Shown: piece after piece, positions 1 through 12,559 of the stretch
Layout of the letters: every line of letters starts with the position of its first letter
How positions within the stretch are numbered: position 1 is the stretch's first letter
Program-made: the position numbers and the translations under genes
Origin: Welwitschia mirabilis
Lineage: Eukaryota; Gnetophyta; Gnetopsida; Welwitschiales
Length of the DNA: 64,000 nucleotides
Assembly: GCA_051453625.1 (NCBI GenBank)
Contig: JBOZIK010000001.1
Coordinates: forward strand, 214,227,382 to 214,291,381
Direction: 5' to 3'
The notes under the pieces: generated by a model
Seen by the model: only the letters and a program-made list of their open reading frames with translations
What the model was told of the DNA's origin: nothing
Databases searched by the model: none

Positions 1-230
1 CAAAGTTATACATGTATGAATACTTATAGGTATGAAATAAAAGGTTGGATGATTGGTCAAGATCATTCAATGCATTCTCAACTAGGAGAAAAACCATGTA
101 AATTTTGATTCATGGATTCATAAAATTAGGAAGACATGAATGTAGGAAATGAAGGGTATGCACTGAAAGTATGAAATGTTTCATTATTTATTTTGCTTAT
201 GCTTTCTTAATAGGTCTTACAAGATATTAT
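1..230. other. Unassigned AT-rich sequence
   Basis: No reading frame, repeat or RNA gene is recognisable here. The segment is purine-rich and runs into a gap. Confidence 0.5.
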
Positions 231-740
231 NNNNNNNNNNNNNNNNNNNNNNNNNNNNNNNNNNNNNNNNNNNNNNNNNNNNNNNNNNNNNNNNNNNNNN
301 NNNNNNNNNNNNNNNNNNNNNNNNNNNNNNNNNNNNNNNNNNNNNNNNNNNNNNNNNNNNNNNNNNNNNNNNNNNNNNNNNNNNNNNNNNNNNNNNNNNN
401 NNNNNNNNNNNNNNNNNNNNNNNNNNNNNNNNNNNNNNNNNNNNNNNNNNNNNNNNNNNNNNNNNNNNNNNNNNNNNNNNNNNNNNNNNNNNNNNNNNNN
501 NNNNNNNNNNNNNNNNNNNNNNNNNNNNNNNNNNNNNNNNNNNNNNNNNNNNNNNNNNNNNNNNNNNNNNNNNNNNNNNNNNNNNNNNNNNNNNNNNNNN
601 NNNNNNNNNNNNNNNNNNNNNNNNNNNNNNNNNNNNNNNNNNNNNNNNNNNNNNNNNNNNNNNNNNNNNNNNNNNNNNNNNNNNNNNNNNNNNNNNNNNN
701 NNNNNNNNNNNNNNNNNNNNNNNNNNNNNNNNNNNNNNNN
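231..740. other. Assembly gap (510 N)
   Basis: Run of N. The length is not the default 100, so it may be a size estimate. Open frames crossing it on both strands are artefacts of the N run. Confidence 0.99.
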
Positions 741-2789
741 TTAAAGGATGAATAATATAAAAGAAAAGATGAAGGATAATCATGAAAAAATGAAGGGTAA
801 GGATTAGAGGGTAAAGGATATCAATAAGATGATGAAGAATATAGGTCATAAGACATGTTAGAAAACATAGGATCACTTTTTTTTTTTTTTAAGTTATGAT
901 TCTCAAACTTAGAATTATAAATAGATTGATCTATGTGTGAAGAAGATTTTATATGTTAAAGATAATCCCTTCAAGTTCATCTAGTTTTGGGTTTAAAATG
1001 GATTATCATCAAGAAGCATAAAGGGAAAAATCCAATTTCATAACTAATATTAATCTTCATGATAAATTTGAAATGGGTTTTATAGAATGATTTTCATTAT
1101 AAATTTAAAAAAAAATTGTTAATGATTAGGATGTATTTGGATCTTACAATGTCCATCAATGAGATTATGATGGTTGCTTTTAAATGTGTTTGATACTGGA
1201 AAACGTTAGAAAATTCAAAACAAGTGTTCTAAAAAATTTTAATAGTGATTCAATAAAAAAGAAGAATAAAGATAGTGAGGTCTACTAGTGGAACTGATTT
1301 TTTAGCTTGAAATGCTTTAAAAAAAGAGGAACATAACAATCTCGACCATACAAATTGATTCTTATTATAACTAGTAGGAAATAATTAACATAAAATGAAA
1401 TGACAGATAAATAAAATGAAATAGAACCTATAGAATACCCTAGAAAAATAAACTTATATAAAATAAAAAACAATTGAAAATCTAATCTAGCATACATAAC
1501 ACTAAAAATGAAAGATTCATTATAATAAAAAATGCAGAGAAAAAAGAGAGAAAAGAGGGTTCTTTTCTATTCTTATCATTCATCAATTTTTTTAATTCTT
1601 TGATCCTTATTGATTTGTCATTATATTAGTATAAATTACATAGTAAAACCTACAAAATCTAGTTAAATCTATCACCATAAAGATTGAGAGTACAAAAAAT
1701 AAAGAAATATAAAGGAAAAAAAAAAGAGATCCATTTAGGTATCACTCAAAAGAATAGTACTAGACATTGGAGATCTAGGAAACAAAAAAAATGTAGCAAA
1801 CTAAAATAAAAGAAAAGATATTCATTCCTAGTGCAAAGATACCATGAAATGACCACTAGCAATGGCACCAAAAATCTATTCATGATACAATCCAACTATG
1901 CTTGTGTCTTCCGTTAAAGAGAAATAAAGGCAAGATCATCTTAATGACACAAGATTATATCTAGTCAAGCCTAACTTTTATTAATATTAATTGAGGACTC
2001 CTATTATAAAAAGTGTCATAGAGTCATTCTATCATAAGAATAAAGGAGATGAAAAAAATACTAAAACATATACTTCTAGACTAGCACATAACTCAAACAA
2101 ACTTTAAGTTAAGAATAAAATAAGAATTTCAATGAATAAGAACTAGAAATTGATGTAGCATGTAAGGACTAACTTAAATATTTTAACAAAAAAAAAATGA
2201 ATTCCTTCAAAGATATAGCACAAGTACCACCTTAAATTCTAATTTTTCCAATTCATTATGGTTGGAATTTTGGTAATATTATCTTAGTAATCACATCAGT
2301 ATGGTGAGATCCTTTTATCACTTTGATCCTTCATAGCTTATCCACAAGCATGATAAGTGGGAAATAATTTTCAAAAACCATCAAATAAAATCAATCTATA
2401 AAATAAAAAAATGAATAATAAAGATTAACTTAGAAGTGTAAATAACATAGCAATATTATAGCTTCATATGAAGCATGAAAGATATGAAACGAATCACACA
2501 TAAAATCAATAAATAAAAGATACCATTTTTATTAATAGAAAGGATTTATGCAATACATCAATGAAGGAAATCATAATATAGTACAAAAAGAATCAATCTA
2601 GCCTTAGGTCTAGCCCATTCTCAAAGACAGAAGGTAGAAATTCATTCTAAAAGGCTCCCTTTTTCTCAAAGCATAAGCACTCTTGTCAAGTAATGATTTA
2701 CAAAGTGGGGTGTTTGGTTCTTTTATGGTAAAGGATGAGGTGAGGAAAGTTGAATTCCTTGTTTTTTTCTCTTAGATGAGGTGGTTGGG
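741..2789. other. Unassigned AT-rich, purine-biased region
   Basis: About 2 kb with no recognisable coding motif on either strand. The first 150 bases are rich in GATGAAG- and AAGGAT-like words. Short open frames (for example 1285-1497 minus) show no family motif. The region may hold the 5' part or LTR of the chromovirus whose protease remnant lies at 3700-4194, but no matching copy of the putative 3' LTR was seen. Confidence 0.4.
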
Positions 2790-2935
2790 ATTCCATCTTA
2801 TAGCATTTGATGAAGTGTTTAGAATCTTCATCTTTAGCATTTGGTGGAGTGATTGAGATCTTTATCTTATAATGTTTGATGAAGTGATTAGGATCTTCAT
2901 CTTCTAGCATTTGATGAATTGGTTGAAATCTTCAT
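2790..2935. repeat. 35-bp minisatellite, about four copies
   Basis: Imperfect units begin at 2790, 2824, 2858 and 2893, each built on ATCTTCATCTT followed by TAGCATTTGATGAAGTG. A partial fifth unit follows, and degenerate traces extend upstream to about 2770. The minus-strand open frame 2698-2910 is a product of this repeat (recurring DED..HFIK..YK) and is not taken as a gene. Confidence 0.7.
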
Positions 2936-3699
2936 GTTACAAATTTTTTTTGGGTTATCATAAAGAGTCCTATACATTGCATTTAGAGCAAGATTCCTTT
3001 ACCAAGTGTTGTGATCACCACATGTCTTTAATGCAGATATTGTTTTGTGTAGATTTTAATTCATCTTTAGACTTGTGTTCGAATACATGGATAAAAATCT
3101 AAAAGCATTATGAATAAAAGCATAAATTCGCATATGAAAAAAAAAGGATAGAAGACATATTTTAATAATAAACCCATTAAATTAATATCTTCACCTAGGA
3201 TAAATTAACTTGATATGCTTGAGATAAATTTTAATTTTTACATGTTATTAGATAGCAAGATAAAATTAATAGAGATAATAAAAAATAAAAATATTTCTCT
3301 AAAAAGTCTAATCAATCATAGATTTCTCATGGAAATAAGAAATGGAATTTTAAAAAAATAACATTAGTAATAATAATAGTAGAAATAGGTATTTCAACCA
3401 ACATAGACATGCAATATTAAAGAGGAATTAGAATATTCCTAGTTAAATTCATATGTACAATAATACACAAAGTCTAATTTCAAGCAAATTCAAAGTTAGT
3501 GTCAGAATCAACCTAACAATGGATTACAATGATTAAAATCACAAAGTTAAGAAATATTCATTACTTGATAAGAATTATTCTAGATAAAAATGAGAAAACC
3601 ATCAAGGATCACTAACCATTTAGTAACCAATAAAGCAACATTGAGTAGTAGTAGGTAATAAATAGATGTAATTTTAGATATTAGTAATTGAAGTTAAAC

Positions 3700-4194
3700 C
3701 TACACTGAAAAATAAAGAAGTAATTATTTTATTGGATTATGGAGAAACTCATTAATTTATATCTACTAGGAACATTTAAAGAGAAAACTTATGTTGTGCT
3801 CCACTTGAGAAATACATGCAGCATAAAAATAAATCTATATCTAAGGTTAATCAATAGGTCCAAAATTATACTTGATCAATGAGTGGAATATATCTTCAAA
3901 TTCAACTAATTGTTATCAACCTACAAAAATATCACATTATTCTATGATGAATTAGTTAATATAAAATAAAACATTTATAAATTATGAGAATCATCAAGTA
4001 GAGAATATAAAATCATGGTTAAAAACTAATTTTCCAACATCATCCCAAATTAGTTATGGATAATATAATTAAAACTAATCATATAAAGAGAGAATATAAG
4101 AAGAAATTATTAATTTGTATGCTTATCCTAAATTAGTTGACATAAATGATAGCAAATAATATATCCATAATTTAATAATATCTTAATGTTTTTT
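3700..4194 (+). pseudogene. Chromovirus (Ty3/Gypsy) protease fragment, left part of a split element
   Basis: At 3725-3775 the plus strand reads ILLDYGETH followed after one stop by FISTRNI. This matches the aspartic protease active-site stretch of plant Gypsy polyproteins (I-L-x-D-S-G-A-T-H-x-F-I-S). Sequence to 4194 is eroded, but the last codons before 4195 read roughly as N-V-F. That is the start of the DVF(P)xEL linker between protease and reverse transcriptase in Del/Tekay-type chromoviruses, and the linker resumes at 17691. I infer that one element was cut by the insertion at 4195-17690. The active-site SGA triad is changed to YGE, and frameshifts and stops show it is dead. Gag upstream could not be recognised. 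Confidence 0.6.
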
Positions 4195-6577
4195 TGGTCA
4201 AAGTAAAAAATTCAATTTTTAAGATGATGAGATCATGCTATGAGCCTTCACCAAAGGAAATGTGCACTTAACATAATAATTTAACTTAGGAAAAATAAGT
4301 AAAGTAAAAAATATCATAATAAAACATACATAAATATTTTTAATTAAGTTACACATGCGTGAAAGAACACAGATATTGAATCAATGAACTTGGCATAGAA
4401 TCTTATGAAAATATTGTATATCATCTTATCAAATTATCCTTTCACATGATAGAACAACTATTTTTAAATGACAATTCTATAAGGAAATGCATAATATATA
4501 AAATACCTTAACGATTACATGTGTAAAAAGCTTAATTTCATAAGATGTGAAAGGAGAAATTCAATCAATAAAAAAGAAATAATCTATAATAAACATTCAA
4601 TATTATTTTAAATATAATTTATAATTAAAATAAATTATTAATAGTATTTAAGCTGCTTAATCTAATTTAAGCCATTGTTATGAAAAGAAAAATTTATTAA
4701 AGAGTTCACTACTTAAAATAATATAAGATGGATGTATATGAGTCATTAAAACATCTTATTTCATTCTATAATAATTTTACCACAAATTCAAATTAAACGA
4801 TAGTACTTTGAAAACATGATTTTTAAAATTAAAATAGAAAACTATCTAATTTTAACAATCAACTAATATTTGATAAAAAAATCATGAATGTTTATTCTAT
4901 GAAACTAAAACATAGTCCATTTTATGATATTTTGACAAGAACAAAAAGAATAAAAAGAGGAAGGAGGAAAAAGTAAGCTTAAAACTTCTAGATCTTTCAA
5001 AATAATTAAAATATGCATTAAAAAAAGTTCCTATAATTAAGAGTTTAAGATCAAGGAAGATTAATTAAAAACAATAAAAAATAAACTATCTAGAAAAATC
5101 TACAAAAATTATGATCAATGTTTCTTTGTTAAAAATAAAATATTAATTAAAAAAGCTTTTCAATTTTAAAATTAAGTAAATTACATATGTAGATGTTAAA
5201 TATATGCTATTAGAAAGTAGGAAAAATAATTCATTATTTATGGATCAAGGTAAAATATGAAATCATGAAAGGATGCTATTAGAAGAAATAATGAAAATGG
5301 AGGAAACAAGAAAGAACAAAGATAAAAAACATGTTTTTTTAACATAGAGTCATTAACCATGTGATATCACAGAATGCTGTAATAGGTACTAGACGTATAA
5401 TAATCCTATTAGTATTAAGTATGCTAAACACCATAAGGAGTCTAATTGAATTGAAAGAAATGCATAGAAAAATGAATAATTCATGTAAACATAAGCATAA
5501 AAATAGAAGGAAAAATAAAAATTATTAGTTTCACATAGAATCTCATTAGTCTTCAATCTAAATGCTTACAAGATCTAATTCCTTCTCTTCCTTCTACATC
5601 ATCCATTCATCTGCACTTCACTAGTTTGAAATTCCTTTCAAAAACATGGAAAATGGGGGACATAAAGATAAAAAAATGGATTGTAAGAGGATGTAAGAGG
5701 ATTTAAGAAGATGAAAGTAAATATAAGACACTATAATTCCATGAGAATGAAGAATATATAAGGCTCGTAAAGCCACTATAATGAATGAAAATGAAAAATA
5801 GAGAAGTCTTTCAAAGCTAGTATAGATACAAAATCAACTTAAAAAAGAAGAAATGAGAGATAAATGTGGATATAAATTCCATCTAAGAAATGAAAATAAC
5901 TTAAAAATAAGTTTTATAAAATGTACTAATCTTGATATGGGTTAAATGCTTAGTTTGACATAAAGGAAGGATTTATATAGATGCAAATAGGTTAGTTTTT
6001 GACAAGGTATGTGCCAAAACATTCTTATTTATAAACTTTAAATAGTCACTTGATGATATAATGTCAAAGTACATCTGAGAATAACATTATAGCACAATGA
6101 GTAGTTAAACTAGTAACCATAAAAAATCTGAAATTTTATTTTCTTAATTACATTACTCTCAAGGATAATATTAGATGAAAACATCACGTTTGACTCAAAA
6201 ATGACTATAAATACCTAAATTATAGCTTTTGGAATGCAAATTTCCAATGTAAACATGTCCTGATAATCTCTTATATGCTTTATATTATGCATCTAGTGTC
6301 AAAATGAGTTAGAATCATTACATTAGCAAGTGAATTAAATATGATGATGAAAAAGGGACTACAATCTATTTCTAGGCTTAATAGGTTTAAGTAGCCCTTC
6401 ATGCTTTATAAATAAACTTTAAATGGATTAAAATGAATTATTTTATACTCATGTAATATCTAATGCTTTTGTCTCTTGAAAAGTACCAAAATACCTCTAA
6501 GTATACTATTAAGTTTTAAGCTAATAAAACATTATGACTTTTAATACCTTATTATATTAGAATTCTAGGCTTCATCA
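4195..6577 (-). repeat. 3' LTR of the Athila/Tat-like element
   Basis: Colinear with 14861-17690 over its full length. Shared landmarks are TGGTCAAAG (4195) with TGATCAAAG (14861), GTTCACTACTTAAAATAATATAA, the GTTTGACAT...ATTTATATA block and the CTTCATCA/CTTCATTG terminus. Element orientation is minus, so transcription would enter from 6577. Confidence 0.85.
5971..5980 (-). promoter_or_regulatory. Putative LTR TATA box
   Basis: Minus strand reads CTATATAAAT. The same motif lies at the corresponding place in the other LTR (17050-17060) although surrounding bases have diverged. About 600 bases inside the LTR start. Confidence 0.4.
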
Positions 6578-6590
6578 TACCCCTTACCTC
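6578..6590 (-). other. Polypurine tract next to the 3' LTR
   Basis: Minus strand reads GAGGTAAGGGGTA directly before the LTR start TGATGAAG, the expected place and composition for plus-strand priming in an LTR retrotransposon. Confidence 0.6.
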
Positions 6591-7249
6591 GTCTCCATAT
6601 ATGTCTCATGTAAATAATAATATGAACAAAGCCTATTACTAATTTAGATGTTTTTCCATAGGGTGCGATATCAAATTTGTTATTATAATACTTGAAGATA
6701 TTCATCATGTTACTTAATGGCAAGGAATTACTTCATTCACCTAGCCTTATGGACTAATAATATATATGCCTATAGCTTTATGTAGGTGGTTACAATTATT
6801 ACAAATGGTCATGTAAATAAAAACAACATGCAAAAGCAAAAAGTACTAATAATCATGATACTATAATAGTATGTGTAATACGAAATAATGAGTATAATAT
6901 AGGATTGTTAAATAATTCAATCTTTTATTCATTATTCTGAAAAAGTAAAGTAAACATTTTATTGATTTTATTCATTTGTAAATTAAAAATACAAAAAAAA
7001 TGACATAATTGTCATAATATAAAATATATCCAAAATATCATATCATAATTCAGTGTTATAAAAACCAATAGATCACATAGGTCTTACATGTGAAAAACCT
7101 ACACTAATATTTATAAAGATGATTAAGTATTAAATACATACAAAATATTAATAATGATTGGGGTAAAGTAGAAATTGTTCACTCTAATACAAACATATAG
7201 GAGGTAAGAAGGAGGGAAATGATGAGGATAAGAAGATATACTACCATCT
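6591..7249. other. Unassigned interior of the Athila/Tat-like element
   Basis: AT-rich interior between the polypurine tract and the first protein-like frames at 7250. No coding motif seen. Confidence 0.4.
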
Positions 7250-8400
7250 CTGACATGGTATCAATGTTTGACAATGGTGGTAGAACATAGAAGACCTCAG
7301 TAAGATACTTTCCAATCTACCTAAATCAACATCTATAAGAAAAGATGGAGCTTATAGACCAAAAAGTAGAAGTTAAGTTATCAATAAAGTGGAAATAACC
7401 ATGTATATCATGATTAATTATCTCCATGTATTAATCAATCATAGCTAAGAAGTCACTACTACTTAGATTAAGATCTAGCTATAATTTATCATGCTTATAA
7501 AATATTTCTTTCTCCAAAATTTATCTCAAATCAATAGGAAGAGAGAAAGAGTAATGAATATAACCATTCCTATAAAATGGGAGGTACTAATGGATAATAA
7601 CCTTTTAAATGTTTACATGTATGATAAAAGAACCTTGAAAAGAATAAACATGAAAAACATGAGCAAATATAAAATAAGTAATATAAGGAGCATCATCTTA
7701 CTTTGATAATTAAAAGGTTTACAATACATTACAAAAGGAATGGATGCATGTGTAGTACCTAAAATGTTAAAAATAATATAATGGATAAGAGGTAGATTCT
7801 ATGGTATAACAAAATTAATAGAAAACTATTAAATGTTGGAAATAAGATTAAGATCACTAAGAATAGGTAATATACTATATAATGAATCATTTGAATCCAA
7901 CAATACCTAGTCAATGGCATAAAAATATTTATATCTAAGGCATTAGCTATAGCTTTGAGAGACCAATAACCAATAATCTCATCTATAATAGATTTTCCAA
8001 CAATTTCATCTTCATCATGCTAAAAATTTTGGAAAAACATAGTAATAGAATCACTAAGGTAAGAAGCAAAGTTAAGTATAATGAATCAATTACTTATCCC
8101 ATGCCTAACTAATTCATCATCTTTAGTAGCAAGAGTAACAATTAACATAGAGAAAATAACCTTCATAGATAAATTATAGGAAGAAAAGCATAAATAAGTA
8201 AAATAATAAAAAAATGAAGAAAGAAAATATTTGAAATATGACTTACCATCATTTTAATAGATCTTTTTGATTTAATTTTTAAGATCACCACATGATTCCA
8301 CAACCTACTTCCCATGAAATGCAAAGTATAAATTAGATATAAGCATTACAAATGAGGTTTTTATGATGAAAGACCCCAGACTATTCACTATAATGGTAAT
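7250..8400 (-). pseudogene. Unrecognised decayed coding segment downstream of integrase
   Basis: Minus strand from about 8166 down to 7913 gives some 85 codons with only two stops. It includes VTLATKDDELVRHGI, FASYLSDSIT, HDEDEIVGKSIIDEI and WSLKAIANALDINIF. The stretch is acidic and amphipathic, with a helical-repeat feel, and I do not recognise it. Just upstream, at about 8245-8166, a GTAAGTC donor-like site and a pyrimidine-rich run ending in AAG|GTT resemble an intron, with protein-like codons (KIKSKRSIKMM) on its far side. Further fragments (LDSNDSLYSILPILSD near 7880; SSSDFLAMID and LTEVFYVLPPLSN at 7470-7260) follow in other frames. It could be the post-integrase extra ORF of this element or captured host exons. 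Shadow frames on the plus strand (7491-7706) are not supported. Confidence 0.35.
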
Positions 8401-8905
8401 GTAGCATTAATTTCTACATGATTTATGGTGTTATAGTATTGATTTAAGAAAATTAAAATGAAATTAAGGTTATTTTAAATTTAGTAGTAAGGGTAGAAAA
8501 AATGAAAATGTAAGGGAAAAATTAACCTTAGAGATAATTAAAAACCTAGGTAACAAATATTTATACCCCCAAACCAATATAAAATCTAGGATTTTAAAGT
8601 GAAAAATATATATCTTCGTTATAATTTATTAAAACAATAACTTAAAGGGAAAAATATTTTTTTTAATTTTTATTTTTTAATTAATAAATTTAAAAAAAAA
8701 AGTCCTCTCTAAATCTCATAGCACTTTTAAGTGTGATTATCTAAGATTCATAACTCTTATTGTATTACCCAAAAGGTATCAATAGTTTTAAATTTTTACT
8801 AAAATGAAAATCAAGAATAAAAATTTTGGATCTTTTGGATTTTTTAAATATTTCATCTTTACATCCAAAACATAAATAAAATTCTAGTAGGCCTTAAGAT
8901 TTCCT

Positions 8906-9735
8906 CCAACCAGGTAGTTTTGGCAAAGCCATTGTGTTTCACGTTGTTATCTTATAGCTACAGGACCCACTTTATTTTCTTGTACCCAAGGAGTTTAGCT
9001 GGAGATATTCCTTATTGTTCTAATGCATAAATTTTTTGGTCTTCTTTCTGGTTGAAGGATATTTTTTTCTATTGAAGACTCTAAACATTTTTTCCAGATT
9101 GCTGATGAGGATAGGTGTCTTTGAGCTTTCTAGAGCCATGTAGGGGCGATGGTTTCCTCAAGCAGAAGAAGAGTTTCACAGGTCTGGAGCTACCTCTACA
9201 CTCAGCTGGCCCTGTGTTGGACTGGCCTTCCAATAAGGCTAGCTAAGGAGCAATGTTTTTCTGTGCTTAATCTCTCTGTCAAAAATTAATTAGGCTATTA
9301 CTGTGCAGGCCTACTATAACTTTGATCTAGTATATTCCAATCCAACCTAAGTGATTAAGCCAGTAAAGTAGACTAATTATGCATAGATGATGTTTTCCAG
9401 GGTGTGTCTAGCCTCACAAATTTATGGATCTGATATGGGACATTTGGCCACCTGTTCTAGTCTCGACTTAGTCCTTCATATTTTTTTAGTATGTATAAGA
9501 TAGTTACAAATCCTATCTGGGAAGTTTGTTTTTGGTTTATATGGATTGCCCTCTGATTTTCAGAGGGATCCTGATATCTTAGATCATTATTTTAGATTTG
9601 GTCAATAGCTGTATTTTAGGACTTCGCTATCCAAGCCTGAGGACCTTTCTCATCTTGGTATTTTGTACGAGTTGTGCATTTAATAAACCAGTAATGAAAT
9701 CCCCCTAAATTTTCATTCAAAAATAAATAAAAATA
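8906..9735 (+). mobile_element. LINE 3' fragment (5'-truncated) nested in the Athila/Tat-like element
   Basis: This block is visibly richer in G and C than its surroundings. It ends in TTTAATAAACCAG, CCCCC, TTTTCATTC and then an A-rich tail (AAAAATAAATAAAAA, about 9717-9735). That terminal arrangement is typical of plant L1 3' ends. The body has no recognisable RT motif, so only 3' sequence survives. A clear target duplication was not found; TACATC occurs on both sides (about 8860 and 9733) but is too short to rely on. The alternative is another non-coding insert with an A-rich end. Confidence 0.5.
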
Positions 9736-10165
9736 CATCTCAAGTAGATTTAAATTTTGATAAGGAAATAACTTAAGTTTAGACGTGTTAACTCTTTAAA
9801 ATTAACTATTTCTAAGATCTTCAATGTTAAATGTTCCAAAACAAAATACATAAATTCCATCAAAGAATCCTTGCAATTTAGATTTTAATTATTTAGAAAT
9901 AAATAGAAACATTGATTAAAAAGTAAAACTTTATTGCTTACTTAAATGATAATGATTTGATCATAATAGTTTTTCATTAATTTTCTAATAAGAACTTCAT
10001 TATCATAACCATTTAATCTAAATTCATTTAGTTTATTTAATTGATTCACTCTAAATTTAGCACTATTTTCAAGATAAATCCTATGAATAGTGTAAAGCTT
10101 GATGTTCTATCTATATAAGTATAAATCATTATTTATGAAAAGCAAGTCTATAAGGGATCATACTA

Positions 10166-10725
10166 ATGGTGTTTTGTAATATGTACAATAAGCCCATAAT
10201 GAACCGGATAATTTTAAAAACTAATCTTTGTATTTGTACTAACTATTTTTTACATAGTATTAGTAAGCGCATAGTTCATTACTTTCACTTGGCCATTAGT
10301 TTAAGAACAATAAGTAGGAGCTCTTTTATGACTGATCCCACATTTTAATATAAGGTTCTTGAATATTTTGTTGGAAAAATGTGTTCCTTTATCATTAATG
10401 ATTACATTATAATGATCAAAATGGAGTATAACTTGATCTTTTAAGAATATAATGATAGTATTAGCATCATAAAGTCTATGATATTTTACTTCTACTCATT
10501 TAATAACATAATCCACATACATAATTATATAAACATTATCAAAGGAGGGTGTGAATGGTCTATGAAATATACATACACTACACACTAAAAGGCTTATAAA
10601 TAATAATAAGATCAAGAGAATTTTATTACTTTATACTAATACTAACACCCCAATGGCATCTATCACAAGATTTATAAAATTCATTAGCGTCTCTAAGAAG
10701 GGTAGGCCAAGAGACACCATTATTT
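10166..10725 (-). pseudogene. Gypsy integrase (zinc finger and catalytic core), decayed
   Basis: Minus strand from about 10725: NGVSWPTLLRDANEFYKSCD followed by RCHWG, the H2C2-side block of Athila/Tat integrases (WPTLFKDA..F...CD.CQ). The core follows with YIIMYVDYVIK and VEVKYHRLYDANT (family: VDYVSKWVEA...NDA), then INDKGTHFSNKIFKNL (family: I.D.GTHF.N..F..L) and TNGQVKV (family: T.GQ.E). Integrase inserts the element cDNA into chromosomes. Several stops and frame changes make it non-functional. The plus-strand open frame 10166-10348 is its shadow. Confidence 0.8.
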
Positions 10726-11400
10726 AATAATTTAAAGATATTTTTTTTAAAATACTAAAATAATTACCATTTATATAATAATGAAAAACTCCTAAGATAC
10801 TAAGAATTTCATTCTTAGGTACACATCTTTGAAAGACTTAGTCAGTATAGTATTTAAATAATAGTTGTGATTGCCATAAACATTTATGTTTTTGATATAG
10901 AATTTTCTTTTTCTCATAATAAGACATGTTTATAAGGACTTTACCATAGGATTTGAAATTTACAATATTGATATACTGAGGTGAAAATTTAATAGAAAAG
11001 AATTTCATTAAGGAAATTTTCATTAATCTCAATTAATAGGAAAGAAAAGATGAGATAAATGATTGACAATAAGATTTTTCTTTCCTCCTCTATTCCTAAT
11101 AAATATATTAAATTTTTAAATAAGTGAAGCCTAACACATAAGATAATATTTAATTAAAGGCTTATTAAGAATATATATTAAATTAACATAATTATTAAAG
11201 CTAAATAATAATAACTAATAAAATAATTATGAAATGTTTCAAGTGTAAGGATAGATACTAACATCTCATTTTAAATAGAAGAATATTTTACTTCTGCATC
11301 AAACAAAGTTTTAGTAGCATAAGCATCAACATAGGATTTATACTTAAGAGTTTTACCTAGGAATACACCTATTACAAAATCACTCGTATCATTCATTACT
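10726..11400 (-). pseudogene. Gypsy RNase H and RNase H-integrase linker, decayed
   Basis: From 11400 the minus strand reads NDTSDFVIGVFLGK, YVDAYATKTL and NEMLVSILTLETFHNY. These match the Ty3/Gypsy RNase H consensus (CDASD.A.GAVL.Q ... YASKTL ... EKELLA.V.AL.KFR.Y). From 11032 to 10838 an open stretch (NIVNFKSYGKVLINMSYYEK, then KCLWQSQLLFKYYTD) matches the linker found in Athila-type polyproteins (DIVNYL.....P...YQQKKKF...YFWD.PYLFK...D). This linker is one of the better reasons for placing the element on the Athila/Tat branch. RNase H would degrade the RNA of the RNA-DNA hybrid during reverse transcription. Confidence 0.75.
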
Positions 11401-12110
11401 TGAAATTAAAATACTAATCAAGAGCTTGAACAATAGGTAAAGATGATAAACATTCTTTAGGTTTTTAAAATATAGTCTTACAATTAGATATCTAAGAGAA
11501 ATATGCATTTTAAAAAGAAATTCAGTAAAAGGTTTACTAAAAGAACTAAAAGATGAAATGAAGTTTTGATAAAAACGATCATGTTCTAAGAAAGATCTTA
11601 TAAATTTTACATAATAAGAGATGGGATGATAATGAATGATACTAATATCTATAGGATCCACTTCTATTTCTTCCTTATAAATGATATGACTTAGAACAAT
11701 GTCCATCATAAACCAAAATGGATATGAGGATAAGCAAAAGTTCTAAATGGACAACTAAAGGTATATTTTTCTTAGTATTTTAAAGCTATAAGAATTCAAT
11801 TATAACCACTATATGTTTTCAAAAGATAATACTAATCATTCCTGGAAAATGTATCAAGGATTTTATTAATGAAGTAAATAGAAAAGTAATATTTCTTAGT
11901 ATAAGAATTATGAGCACAAAAATCTATGTAGATTCCTCACTTACTATTATTCTTTAGCAAAACTTGAAAATGACTTATCCATTCACTCTCCAAGATGGCA
12001 TAAATAATATTTTCTTCTCAAGTTTAAATGATTTCTTCTTTAATAGTATTCCTCATAATATCCATAAGATTTAAATTTAACATATATTAAGATCGAAAAA
12101 TCGTTTTTTT
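11389..12110 (-). pseudogene. Gypsy reverse transcriptase, decayed
   Basis: The minus strand at 12060-11830 reads IIYAILESEWISHFQV, then IYIDFCAHNSYTKKYYF and SIYFINKILDTF, then YSGYN. The family pattern is IIYPISDSEWVSPVQV...CIDYRKLN..TRKDHFPLPFIDQ.L...GYSGYNQI. The C-terminal thumb-to-RNase H stretch is an open frame at 11709-11389. It holds VLSHIIYKEEIEVDPI, KFIRSFLEHDRFYQNFI and FSKPFTEFLFKMH, matching VLGH...G.EVD...VRSFLGHAGFYRRFI..FS. The segment that should carry the catalytic YxDD motif is not readable. It would copy the element RNA into DNA. Confidence 0.8.
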
Positions 12111-12559
12111 ATCAGGTTATAAATAAAGATGATGTAAACAAACTCTAATCAAATGATGATAAGACTAATTAGAGGCTTGATATTTTCTTATGAATACGTT
12201 AATAATAGGATTAAATTAATTACTACTTAAAAAGATATACTTTATATGAATAATAGTAATTTCAAATCATCATTAAGAACACTATTAGTAGGAAAAATAT
12301 CATGACAAGAGCTACTAGTTTTTAGTGCATTAAAAGTAAATTTAAAATATTTTTAAAAAACTCATTCAATCAAGTATCAATTTCATTTGCATCTAAACAA
12401 GATTTAATAAGAAATTCATATTGTGTACACAAATAAAATAGATCATTTCAAATTAATAACAATTTATTACTTAAATTTTAGATAAGGATAAATGTTTATT
12501 TAATTTAATTTCATTTTTATTCTAATTTGAAAATGAATTGGAGGTAATACTAAGGTTTT

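Noticed and set aside
171-876. Three long open frames across 231-740 on both strands
   Set aside because: They consist almost wholly of undetermined bases; the open reading comes from the N run.
7491-7706. Plus-strand 71-codon open frame
   Set aside because: No motif, AT-driven composition; the minus strand in the same place gives more protein-like codons.
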